Source: Leeuwenhoekiella marinoflava DSM 3653 (lineage in GTDB: Bacteria; Bacteroidota; Bacteroidia; Flavobacteriales; Flavobacteriaceae). Taken from it: a stretch of 64,000 nt of DNA. Shown piece by piece: positions 53,416-61,981 of the stretch. Below the pieces are notes generated by a model, which made no database searches, had not been told where the DNA came from, and worked only from the letters and a program-made list of their open reading frames with translations. Both the position numbers and the translations under genes were made by a program. Position 1 is the stretch's first letter. The number at the start of each line of letters is the position of its first letter. Location: assembly GCF_900129005.1 (NCBI RefSeq), contig NZ_FQUN01000024.1, forward strand, positions 1 to 64,000. Reading direction: 5' to 3'.

Positions 53416-54198
53416 ATGGCAAATCAAAAACCACTGATTCTGGTTACTAACGACGACGGCATCACCGCTCCCGGCATACGCAAATTGATAAAATTAATGC
53501 AAGAGCTTGGTGATGTGATTGTTATAGCTCCAGACAGTCCTCAAAGCGGTATGGGTCACGCTATAACAGTAAATGACACCATTTATTGTGATCCTGTACA
53601 GGAATTTCAAGATGAAGGCCACAAAGAATACAGTTGTTCTGGCACGCCTGCAGATTGTGTAAAAATCGCTGTGCAAGAAATCATGCACCGCAAACCAGAC
53701 ATTTGTGTCAGCGGAATTAATCACGGTTCTAACTCGTCAATAAATGTTATTTACTCCGGAACGATGAGTGCTGCAGTTGAAGCAGGTGTAGAAGGAATCC
53801 CAGCTATTGGATTTTCGCTCCTCGATTATTCTATAGATGCCGACTTTTCACATTGTGATACGTATGTAAAAAAAATCGTTAGAGAGGTTCTCAAAAACGG
53901 TCTTCCTAAGGGAGTTGTGCTTAACGTAAATATTCCCAAATTGAAAGCCAGCGAAATACGGGGTATAAAAGTGGGGCGGCAAGCTAACGCACAATGGGTT
54001 GAAGATTTTGACAAACGCACCAATCCTATGGGACGTGATTATTACTGGTTAAGCGGAGAGTTTGTAAACGAAGACAAAGGCGAAGATACAGACGAATGGG
54101 CACTGGCTCAAGGCTATGTTTCAGTTGTGCCGGTTCAGTTTGATTTAACTGCACATCATTTTATTGATAAACTGAATGACTGGAAATTTAATTCGTAA
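53416..54198 (+). CDS. surE: 5'-nucleotidase SurE
   Basis: The 260-aa protein opens with ILVTNDDGITAPGIRKL, whose ND-D residues bind the metal. It also has APDSPQSGMGHAIT, SGTPADCV, the SGINHGSN motif and YSGTMSAAVEA, all standard for SurE. It removes phosphate from 5'- or 3'-mononucleotides in survival conditions. It is followed by lpxB 36 bases on, as is common in Bacteroidota. Confidence 0.96.
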   Translation: MANQKPLILVTNDDGITAPGIRKLIKLMQELGDVIVIAPDSPQSGMGHAITVNDTIYCDPVQEFQDEGHKEYSCSGTPADCVKIAVQEIMHRKPDICVSGINHGSNSSINVIYSGTMSAAVEAGVEGIPAIGFSLLDYSIDADFSHCDTYVKKIVREVLKNGLPKGVVLNVNIPKLKASEIRGIKVGRQANAQWVEDFDKRTNPMGRDYYWLSGEFVNEDKGEDTDEWALAQGYVSVVPVQFDLTAHHFIDKLNDWKFNS

Positions 54199-54234
54199 TT
54201 TTCACCTTTATAAATTATCAAAATCAAGTAAATC

Positions 54235-55356
54235 GTGAAGTATTATATCATAGCAGGCGAAGCAAGTGGCGATTTACACGCAGCCAATCTGATGAAGGCT
54301 ATTTTAGCAGAAGACCCACAAGCTGATTTTAGATTCTGGGGAGGGGATTTGATGCAAAAAGTAGGCGGTACATTGGTAAAACATTACCGCGATCTTGCCT
54401 TTATGGGCTTTCTGGAAGTTTTGATGAACCTGCGCACGATTACAAAAAACCTGTCTTTTTGTAAAAAGGATATCGCAGCATACGATCCTGATGTTATAGT
54501 TTATATTGACTATCCCGGCTTTAATTTACGGATTGCACAATGGGCCCGCGAACAAGGCTACAAAAATCATTATTATATTTCTCCGCAAATCTGGGCGTGG
54601 AAAGAAGGTCGTATAAAAGCTATCAAACGCGATATCGATGCGATGTATGTCATCCTTCCTTTTGAGAAAGAATTTTATGAAGAAAAGCATAATTTCCCTG
54701 TTCATTTTGTAGGACACCCATTAATTGACGAGATCAGCGCAAGAACACCAGTTTCTCCTGAAAGTTTCAGGAAGCAACACGATTTAGACGAGCGTCCTAT
54801 TATCGCCTTATTACCGGGTAGCCGGAAGCAAGAAATCCAGAAAATGCTCGAAATTATGCTCAGCATTACGCCTGATTTTAAGGAATATCAATTTGTAATC
54901 GCAGGTGCCCCTAGCCAAGATGCTGATTTTTACGAACCCTTTCTTCAAAAAAACAGAACGCATATTGTGATGAACCAGACTTATAATCTGCTTGATGTTT
55001 CACACGCTGCGCTTGTAACTTCGGGAACGGCAACTTTAGAAACTGCATTGTTTAAAGTTCCTGAAGTGGTTTGCTATAAAGGCGGAAGAATAAGTTATGA
55101 GATTGCAAAGCGCGTGATTAAACTCGATTACATTTCGCTGGTTAATCTTATAATGAACAAAGAAGTGGTTAAAGAATTAATTCAATCTGAATTCAATACC
55201 AAATCTTTGAAAGTAGCGTTATCAAATATCCTAGATCAGGAAAAGCGAAAAGCTCTTTTCAGTGAGTATTACAAACTAGAAAAAAAACTCGGAGGAACAG
55301 GGGCCAGTACAAAAACTGCTCAGTTAGTTGTAAGCAGTATTCCAAAAAATAATTAA
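54235..55356 (+). CDS. lpxB: Lipid-A-disaccharide synthase
   Basis: The 373-aa GT19 enzyme begins with a GTG and has the LpxB set: IIAGEASGDLHAANLM, FWGGDLMQ, LAFMGFLEVLMNL, YIDYPGFNLRIA, ISPQIWAWKEGRIKAIK, FVGHPLIDE and LLPGSRKQEI. It condenses UDP-diacylglucosamine and lipid X to the lipid A disaccharide on the inner face of the inner membrane. surE lies upstream and an NlpC/P60 lipoprotein downstream (21 bases). Confidence 0.97.
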   Translation: MKYYIIAGEASGDLHAANLMKAILAEDPQADFRFWGGDLMQKVGGTLVKHYRDLAFMGFLEVLMNLRTITKNLSFCKKDIAAYDPDVIVYIDYPGFNLRIAQWAREQGYKNHYYISPQIWAWKEGRIKAIKRDIDAMYVILPFEKEFYEEKHNFPVHFVGHPLIDEISARTPVSPESFRKQHDLDERPIIALLPGSRKQEIQKMLEIMLSITPDFKEYQFVIAGAPSQDADFYEPFLQKNRTHIVMNQTYNLLDVSHAALVTSGTATLETALFKVPEVVCYKGGRISYEIAKRVIKLDYISLVNLIMNKEVVKELIQSEFNTKSLKVALSNILDQEKRKALFSEYYKLEKKLGGTGASTKTAQLVVSSIPKNN

Positions 55357-55377
55357 ATCAAATTGCTCTTTTGAGAG

Positions 55378-55968
55378 ATGATGTATATGAAAAGAACGCT
55401 TTTATCGATTTTGGCAAGTATTGCATTAGTGAGTTGTGGCGGAAGTAAAAAAGCTACAAAATCTGTTTCTTCAGTAGAAAATACACGGTACACCGCTCCT
55501 AACGAAAACAGCAGCATTACGACTTCAGTACCTTCTAAAAGAGAACTTATATATTTATCTGAAATTAAAGAGAGTGAAGAAAACAGACTTCGGTTCAACA
55601 TTATAAATAACGCACGGCAATATGAGGGAACTCCATACAAATACGGAGGAATTACAGAGAAAGGAATGGATTGCAGCGGTCTCGTTTACACTTCATTTTT
55701 AGAAGAAGGAATAAGTATCCCAAGAGTAAGTCGTCATATTGCCGAAGAAGGTAAACGCATTAAATCTGATGATGTTATCCCCGGAGATCTACTCTTTTTC
55801 ATCACAGGTCGCCGAAGTAAACAAATTAATCACGTGGGCCTTGTGGTTGATGTGCTGCCAGACCAGATTCTCTTTATTCATTCATCTACTTCACAGGGTG
55901 TTATTGTTTCCTCATTAAACGAAGGGTATTGGAACAATGCATTTAAAGAAGCTCGAAGAATTATGTAA
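55378..55968 (+). CDS. NlpC/P60-type lipoprotein (C40 peptidase)
   Basis: Three in-frame ATGs lie near the start (55378, 55381, 55387). The last gives the tightest signal, with lipobox VSCGG. The mature protein has a short linker, then an NlpC/P60 domain with the catalytic triad C in GMDCSGLVYTSF, H in INHVGLVVD, and a polar residue in FIHSSTSQGV (H or S). It cuts peptidoglycan stem peptides. At 196 aa it is the compact single-domain form. It lies between lpxB and comEC on the same strand. Confidence 0.92.
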   Translation: MMYMKRTLLSILASIALVSCGGSKKATKSVSSVENTRYTAPNENSSITTSVPSKRELIYLSEIKESEENRLRFNIINNARQYEGTPYKYGGITEKGMDCSGLVYTSFLEEGISIPRVSRHIAEEGKRIKSDDVIPGDLLFFITGRRSKQINHVGLVVDVLPDQILFIHSSTSQGVIVSSLNEGYWNNAFKEARRIM

Positions 55969-56020
55969 TACATTGATTTTTTGATTAGTATTGTAAAAAC
56001 TAATCAAATCTGGTGGCCAG

Positions 56021-58054
56021 GTGAAAGGCATCAACTCCACCCTTTTAATTCTTCTTTTAGGACTCCTTTCAGGAATCCTTCTTGCCCCTGCTTTCAATTT
56101 ACCGTTAATTACAACACTGATTTGCTTTGGAGTTGCTCTAGTTTTATTCGCAGCTACTCATTTTATCTTAAAAAAGAATTTCACAAAAAACAGCATCAGC
56201 AGCATTCTTGCTTTCGTGCTATTTTGTTGTATTGGTTTAATTGAAGTTCACTTTGAAAATCCACTTCAAGACGACAAACATTATTTAAAGCAAACTGATT
56301 TTAATTCTGAAATCCAGCTAAAACTAACTGTTTTAGAGCTTTTAAAACCTGGATTTTATGATGCTAAAGCTATTGCTCGAGTTGATGAAGCTAATAAAGA
56401 GTATTCTTCCGGAAAGATTATTTTGAACATTATAAAAGACTCACTCAACACAAAAACTACAATTCAAGTTGACGATATTATTTACACAAAAACTCAACTG
56501 TTAGAAATTTCTCCTCCCCGAGCACCCTATCAATTCGACTATAAAAAATATCTGAAAAATCAAGATATTTATGCGCAAGTGAACCTCAAACCTCTTGATT
56601 TCATAAAAATTAACCCAGCGGAACGTAGTTTAAAAGGGCTAGCTTCTATGTTTAGGAATCGCATAAATCAAAAACTAGAATCGTATGATTTCAATACAAA
56701 ATCTAAAGCAGTTTTTAATGCGTTACTTTTAGGACAGCGTCAAGACTTATCTAATGAATTGAGAGCTGATTACATCAATGCCGGTGTTATTCACATTCTG
56801 GCAGTCTCAGGCTTACACGTAGGCATCTTGATGCTCATACTACAATTTGTATTGAGTCCGTTAGGAAACTATCGTAAAAGCCGATTAATAAAAACCATCA
56901 TTATTATAATTGCGATCTGGTGTTTTGCGTTTATCACAGGCTTCTCTCCCTCGGTGCTTAGAGCGGCAACGATGTTTACATTCATACAAGTTGGTTTACT
57001 CTTAAATCAACGCCAAGCTGGGCTGAATGCTTTAATCACCTCAGCCTTTATTTTACTTTTATTCAAGTCTCAACTCATTTATGAGGTTGGTTTTCAACTG
57101 AGCTATGCTGCGGTATTTTTTATAATGTGGCTTTACCCAAAATTCAACGCCTTATGGGAGCCCAAAAATAAAATTGTAAGATACTATTGGCAACTCATTT
57201 TAGTTAGTCTCGCCGCACAATTGGGGGTTTTACCTTTGAGTTTGTACTACTTTCATCAATTTCCGGGAATGTTTCTGGTGGCTAATATGGTTGTCTTACC
57301 AGCGATTAGCTTCCTGCTGATTTACGGACTGCTAATTATATTCCTTTCGATACTTAATCTATTACCACAATCCTTAGCCACAGGCTTTGACATCTTATTG
57401 ACTTGGTTGAATCGTTTCGTTTCTTTTATTGCTGAAATGGATTTTCTGCTCTTAAAGAACATCTATTTTTCAGCAACTTTAGTATTGGTCACATATCTGA
57501 TACTTATTTCCGGCGGAAGCTTATTTGATAAAATCACATTCAAAAAAAGTATCTTCTTTCTATCAGCAATGATCTTGCTCCCACTCACTTTGATTACGTC
57601 TGCATATCTTCAGTCTAAACCAGAATTTTACGTCAATCATCGTTACCAAAAAACAATTTTCACTCAAAAAACCACCAATCGAAATCTCCTTCTTTATTCA
57701 ACAGAAGCGGAAGAAATTCCTCCTATTTTAGTTGAAAACTTTAAAGAAAATCAATTAATCACTGAAGTTAAGAATGACAGCCTCCGACATCTTTATATAA
57801 ATTCTGAAAAGCTAATATTAAAAATAGACAGTCTTAGCATTTTTAATATTGAAGGGCTCAACCCAGATTATATTATACTCACGCAATCGCCAAAACTTAA
57901 TTTAGATCGACTCATCAAAAGATACCCAAACGCTAAAATTATTGCAGACGGAAACAACTACAAAAGTTATGTTGACCGCTGGAAACAGACTTGTAAGCAA
58001 CAAAAAATCCCTTTTCATAACACCTATGAAAAGGGATTTTATAAGATTGAATAA
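56021..58054 (+). CDS. comEC: ComEC/Rec2-type DNA transport membrane protein
   Basis: The 677-aa protein begins with GTG. It has N-terminal membrane helices, a DUF4131-like OB-fold region (LKLTVLELLKPGFYDAKAIARV), and the Competence domain with NALLLGQRQDLSNELRADYINAGVIHILAVSGLHVGIL and LRAATMFTFIQVGLL. The C-terminal 130 residues show no metallo-beta-lactamase motif, as in many Bacteroidota members. It would carry single-stranded DNA through the inner membrane. Its last codons overlap a long hairpin that works as a terminator for the opposite strand (58004-58040). Confidence 0.9.
   Translation: MKGINSTLLILLLGLLSGILLAPAFNLPLITTLICFGVALVLFAATHFILKKNFTKNSISSILAFVLFCCIGLIEVHFENPLQDDKHYLKQTDFNSEIQLKLTVLELLKPGFYDAKAIARVDEANKEYSSGKIILNIIKDSLNTKTTIQVDDIIYTKTQLLEISPPRAPYQFDYKKYLKNQDIYAQVNLKPLDFIKINPAERSLKGLASMFRNRINQKLESYDFNTKSKAVFNALLLGQRQDLSNELRADYINAGVIHILAVSGLHVGILMLILQFVLSPLGNYRKSRLIKTIIIIIAIWCFAFITGFSPSVLRAATMFTFIQVGLLLNQRQAGLNALITSAFILLLFKSQLIYEVGFQLSYAAVFFIMWLYPKFNALWEPKNKIVRYYWQLILVSLAAQLGVLPLSLYYFHQFPGMFLVANMVVLPAISFLLIYGLLIIFLSILNLLPQSLATGFDILLTWLNRFVSFIAEMDFLLLKNIYFSATLVLVTYLILISGGSLFDKITFKKSIFFLSAMILLPLTLITSAYLQSKPEFYVNHRYQKTIFTQKTTNRNLLLYSTEAEEIPPILVENFKENQLITEVKNDSLRHLYINSEKLILKIDSLSIFNIEGLNPDYIILTQSPKLNLDRLIKRYPNAKIIADGNNYKSYVDRWKQTCKQQKIPFHNTYEKGFYKIE
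58004..58040 (-). terminator. Terminator hairpin inside the 3' end of comEC
   Basis: A perfect 16-bp inverted repeat (AAAATCCCTTTTCATA at 58004-58019 with TATGAAAAGGGATTTT at 58025-58040, loop of five bases) is followed on the minus strand by a T run. It ends the peptide-uptake / thioredoxin operon while coding for the last comEC residues on the other strand. It may act in both directions. Confidence 0.85.
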
Positions 58055-58063
58055 AGGATTTCT

Positions 58064-58612
58064 CTAACTTTTAAATGTACTTTCAAAACCTGACTGGTAC
58101 GCTTCCCAAGCTTCTGCTGTGGTGATTTCTAAATAATCATCAGATTTGATCATCTTTAAAAATAACTCAAGCTGCTGTGGTGTTTTATAACCCGGCAATG
58201 GTTGAATTAAGTCTCCTTTTTCATCAAAAAATACGATACTTGGATACGCATTTATTTTCATCGCATGTGCAAAAAGATGTTGACTATTTCTTCCTTTTCG
58301 TTTAGGATCATGATTAGGGTTTGTATACTCAAAATCCTGATAGGTTATTTTTTCAGTTCCTTCAGCATTAAACTTTACTGCATAATAATTGGCATTTACA
58401 TACTTTGCAACATCAGGATTTTGAAACGTGTTTTGGTCCAGTAATTTACAAGGCCCACACCAGTCTGTATAAACATCCATAAAAATTTTGCGAGGTTCTT
58501 TCTTTTGCGCTTTTAGCGCTTCGTTAAAACTCATCCACATTATCTTTTCTTGAGCAGAAAGGCTTCCTATACCTATAAACAACAGCACTATTGCGACTAC
58601 TAATTTTTGCAT
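58064..58612 (-). CDS. Exported thioredoxin-like protein
   Basis: I start it at the ATG at 58612 for its signal peptide (VVAIVLLFIGIGSLSAQE). The 182-aa protein has a thioredoxin fold with WCGPC (C52, C55) in DVYTDWCGPCKLLDQNTF, a cis-proline-like INAYPSIVFF, and the ending seen in DUF255/thioredoxin_7-type proteins. It should act as a periplasmic disulfide reductant or chaperone. It is 40 bases after the second POT transporter gene, likely in the same operon. Confidence 0.88.
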   Translation of the reverse strand: MQKLVVAIVLLFIGIGSLSAQEKIMWMSFNEALKAQKKEPRKIFMDVYTDWCGPCKLLDQNTFQNPDVAKYVNANYYAVKFNAEGTEKITYQDFEYTNPNHDPKRKGRNSQHLFAHAMKINAYPSIVFFDEKGDLIQPLPGYKTPQQLELFLKMIKSDDYLEITTAEAWEAYQSGFESTFKS

Positions 58613-58652
58613 AATTTGTTTTAATTTAGGGTATTTCAAAAAGCAGACCATT

Positions 58653-60395
58653 CTAATGAATGCCGTGCATTAATTTTTTTAATAAGGGATGCAACAAGAT
58701 AATTAAAACTCCGGCGCCACCAGGAATTAGCAAGAACAACAAGAAAAATGTAGATAAGGAATACTCTTGAGTCACCTGATCGATCATTCCACCCGTACTT
58801 CCGGCCAGTTTATTTCCTATTGCAATAGCAAGATACCAAACGCCATACATCATTGCAATCATTCTACCGGGAACCAATTTACTTACATAAGAGAGCCCTA
58901 CAGGCGATAAGCATAATTCGCCCATCGTGTGAAAGAAATAGGCTAAAATCAACCAAATGATACTTACAGACGCGACTTTTGCTCCCTGCGGAATATCATT
59001 TGCTCCGTAAGCCAAAGCTCCAAAACCTATTCCTAATAAAATGAGCCCCACTCCATATTTTACCGCGACACTAGGATTGTATTTAGATTCCCAAACCTTA
59101 GAAAAAAGCGGTGCAAAAATGATGATAAACAAGGAGTTTAATACGCTAAACCACGAGGCTGGCACCTCTGGCGATTCAGCAGTATATTGTTCATAGAGCA
59201 TCGTCAATACCAATGCCCAGATAATTAAAAAGCTTCCGCCAAGAATAAGATTTGCTAATCTATATTTTGCAAATGTTTGTTTGAAGAGTAGGTATAAGAC
59301 CCAAGTAATCACTCCTAAAGGAATAATGGTAATAAGTGTGTTTGAGATTCTAAAAATCGTACCGGCACTACCTTCTAAGACGCGGTCTGTATAATCATTT
59401 GCAAAAATAGTCATCGACCCACCTGCTTGTTCAAAAGCAGCCCAAAAAAACACGGTAAAAAATGCAAAAATAGATACCGCGATCATTCTATCTCTGACAA
59501 TGGAAGCATATCGCACAATTCTGGAAACCAAAAGAATTATAAAAATCACCAGCGCAAAAAGGATCATAACGTTGCTTCCGGAAAGGCTTCCTACCTGAAA
59601 GTTAAAAACGTCTGCTCCACCAATTTTAGACATAGGATCATTAATAATCCACACCAAACCAATAAGCGCGCTAATGCCGATAAAGATTTTATCTATGGTT
59701 AGAAACGGGTTTTTTTTGATAGAAGGATCTTCGGTTATTTGTTCAGCATCAGTCTTAACCGGCTTCTTCCCTACCTCTCCAAAAATATTTTGTGCAAAGT
59801 AAAACTGAAGCATTCCGGCAAACATAAAAATACCGGCTAAGCCGAAGCCCCAATGCCAGCCCCATTGTTCACCCAAATATCCACAAAGTAAAATTCCTAA
59901 GAAAGCGCCTGCATTTACACCCATATAATAAATGGTATACGCCCCGTCTTTTTTATGCTCATGATTCTCATACATCTTAGAAATAATCGATGTCATCGTA
60001 GGTTTAAAAAATCCATTACCTACACAGAGAAAAAACAATCCTGAATACAATGCAAACTGACTATCAACCGCCATAGAAGCGTGCCCTAAAGTCATCAATA
60101 ATGCTCCTGTAACAACCGCCATTCTATAACCGATGATTTTATCAGCTATATAACCACCTAAAATGGGGGTCAGGTAAACCAGAGACGTATAGGTACCATA
60201 AAGAGACAACGCGTGCTCGCGTGGCCAGGCCCAGCCTTCTTCAAATAAAGAAGCCGTTAAAAACAAAACTAAAAGTGCCCGCATCCCATAATAGGAAAAG
60301 CGCTCCCACATTTCAGTAAAAAATAAAACAAACAATCCGGCGGGATGACCCAACACCGGATTTTTGAAAAATTGTTCTGTAGAAGAAGTAGCCAT
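58653..60395 (-). CDS. POT/PTR peptide transporter, second copy
   Basis: The 580-aa protein has about 14 membrane helices and the POT signatures: FFTEMWERFSYYGMRALLVLFL in the first helix (the ExxERFxYY motif), GGYIADKIIGYRMAV, and FFLCVGNGFFKPTMTSIISKMY. It takes up di- and tripeptides with protons. It is 15 bases after another POT gene with a closely similar first helix, so the two look like a tandem duplication. It is longer than its twin, mainly in the central loop region. Confidence 0.93.
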   Translation of the reverse strand: MATSSTEQFFKNPVLGHPAGLFVLFFTEMWERFSYYGMRALLVLFLTASLFEEGWAWPREHALSLYGTYTSLVYLTPILGGYIADKIIGYRMAVVTGALLMTLGHASMAVDSQFALYSGLFFLCVGNGFFKPTMTSIISKMYENHEHKKDGAYTIYYMGVNAGAFLGILLCGYLGEQWGWHWGFGLAGIFMFAGMLQFYFAQNIFGEVGKKPVKTDAEQITEDPSIKKNPFLTIDKIFIGISALIGLVWIINDPMSKIGGADVFNFQVGSLSGSNVMILFALVIFIILLVSRIVRYASIVRDRMIAVSIFAFFTVFFWAAFEQAGGSMTIFANDYTDRVLEGSAGTIFRISNTLITIIPLGVITWVLYLLFKQTFAKYRLANLILGGSFLIIWALVLTMLYEQYTAESPEVPASWFSVLNSLFIIIFAPLFSKVWESKYNPSVAVKYGVGLILLGIGFGALAYGANDIPQGAKVASVSIIWLILAYFFHTMGELCLSPVGLSYVSKLVPGRMIAMMYGVWYLAIAIGNKLAGSTGGMIDQVTQEYSLSTFFLLFLLIPGGAGVLIILLHPLLKKLMHGIH

Positions 60396-60410
60396 ACTAA
60401 CTATTCCAGA

Positions 60411-61973
60411 TTAGTTGATATCAGGATCTGCAAGTTCATACTCTTCCTGTTCGAGCATCTCACGCTCATTATCTTCAGCACCGTGAGTCAATCTTTTAAG
60501 TGGTTTAAGTACCAAAATAAAAACTACTCCTACAGCACTTGTAAATATTAAAATACCTAAGAATATAGCATACTCACCAAATTCACTTGCCGACTCGCCA
60601 AGTATCCCGGCAACTTTGTTCCCAAGTCCCGTCGCAGCAAAATAGACTCCCATCAGTAACGACGCATATTTTGCTGGCGCTAGTTTTGTAATGAAAGAAA
60701 GTGTCACAGGTGATATACAAAGCTCTCCAATAGTATGAAACAAATAAGCAAAAACTAACCAAAGCATACTAGACGAACCAGACTTATCAAACTCCATCAC
60801 AGCAAAAACCATAAATAGGAAACCGAAGCCCATAATAATAATACCCATAGCCATTTTAAGAATCGAGCTCGCCTCTTTTCCTTTAAGCTTTCTCTTAGCC
60901 CAATAATTTGCGACTATCGTAGCAAAGATTATTATAAATCCAGCATTTAAGCTCTGAAACATAACCGTTGGTACTTCCATCCCAAATAGTATTCTATCTG
61001 TTTTAGAATCAGTATATAGGTTCATCAAACCACCTGCCTGTTCAAATGCACCCCAAAAAATAATGGTCATTATAAAAGAAAGAAGTAAAACCATAAAACG
61101 ATCTTTAAAAATCCTAGAAGGTAAATCTTTATAAATCATCATCATTAATGCAGCTATACCGGTTATGAATAAAAATAAAAGTCCATAACCCCATCCCATA
61201 AAATACCATCCAACAATTGAAAGAACTATAAGAATTGCAGTTACCGTTAATTGCATTGGTGATTTCGGTAGTTCTCCGTATAGTTTTCCATAAGAAATCT
61301 CATCTTCGGCTTTTTCTACCTTCATTAAACTACCAACACTCTTTAAATACTTTTGACCGTATAAATAAACAACAAGTCCTAATAACATAGCTATTCCTGC
61401 AAGACCAAAACCAGCATGCCAGCCGTATTCAGCAACAACAAACCCAATTATTAAAGTAGCTAATAATGAACCTGAATTAATTCCTATATAAAAAATACTA
61501 AAACCTTTATCCCGCCGAATGTCACCTTCTTTATAAAGACCACCTACCATCGTAGATATATTAGGCTTGAGCAATCCAACTCCAGCAATCACAAGCCCCA
61601 GTCCGGTATAGAACGCCCAGACATCAGTAAGAACCAAAACGCCGTGGCCTATACACAGCACAATTGCACCTAAAAGCACAGCCTTTTTCTGGCCTATTAA
61701 CTTATCGGCTATCATCCCTCCAGGTATAGAAGCTACGTAAACTAACATTGTGTACCAGCCATAAAGGGCTAATGCCTCTTGATCTGTCCAGCCTAGTCCC
61801 GTACCTCTATCATCAACTCCTAAAACTGTAGAAGTTGTCATATATAGCACTAGCAATGCTCGCATCCCGTAATACGAGAAACGCTCCCACATTTCTGTGA
61901 AAAATAAAATGTAAAGTCCTACCGGGTGCCCAAACAATTCTTTCTGCCTAGGGAGTTGTGCTGATTGTGCCAT
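60411..61973 (-). CDS. POT/PTR peptide transporter, first copy
   Basis: The 520-aa POT protein has FFTEMWERFSYYGMRALLVLYM, GGMIADKLIGQKKAVL and GVGLLKPNISTMVGGLY, with the proton-coupled peptide-uptake motifs intact. It ends in an acidic tail (DNEREMLEQEEYELADPD) not seen in the second copy. It follows the S9 peptidase by eight bases. The order peptidase-POT-POT suggests dipeptides released outside or in the periplasm are taken up straight away. Confidence 0.93.
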   Translation of the reverse strand: MAQSAQLPRQKELFGHPVGLYILFFTEMWERFSYYGMRALLVLYMTTSTVLGVDDRGTGLGWTDQEALALYGWYTMLVYVASIPGGMIADKLIGQKKAVLLGAIVLCIGHGVLVLTDVWAFYTGLGLVIAGVGLLKPNISTMVGGLYKEGDIRRDKGFSIFYIGINSGSLLATLIIGFVVAEYGWHAGFGLAGIAMLLGLVVYLYGQKYLKSVGSLMKVEKAEDEISYGKLYGELPKSPMQLTVTAILIVLSIVGWYFMGWGYGLLFLFITGIAALMMMIYKDLPSRIFKDRFMVLLLSFIMTIIFWGAFEQAGGLMNLYTDSKTDRILFGMEVPTVMFQSLNAGFIIIFATIVANYWAKRKLKGKEASSILKMAMGIIIMGFGFLFMVFAVMEFDKSGSSSMLWLVFAYLFHTIGELCISPVTLSFITKLAPAKYASLLMGVYFAATGLGNKVAGILGESASEFGEYAIFLGILIFTSAVGVVFILVLKPLKRLTHGAEDNEREMLEQEEYELADPDIN

Positions 61974-61981
61974 ATATTATT

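Noticed and set aside
57000-58054. Possible truncation of comEC because the metallo-beta-lactamase domain is missing
   Set aside because: Bacteroidota ComEC proteins often lack that domain; the reading frame ends cleanly and the length is normal for them.
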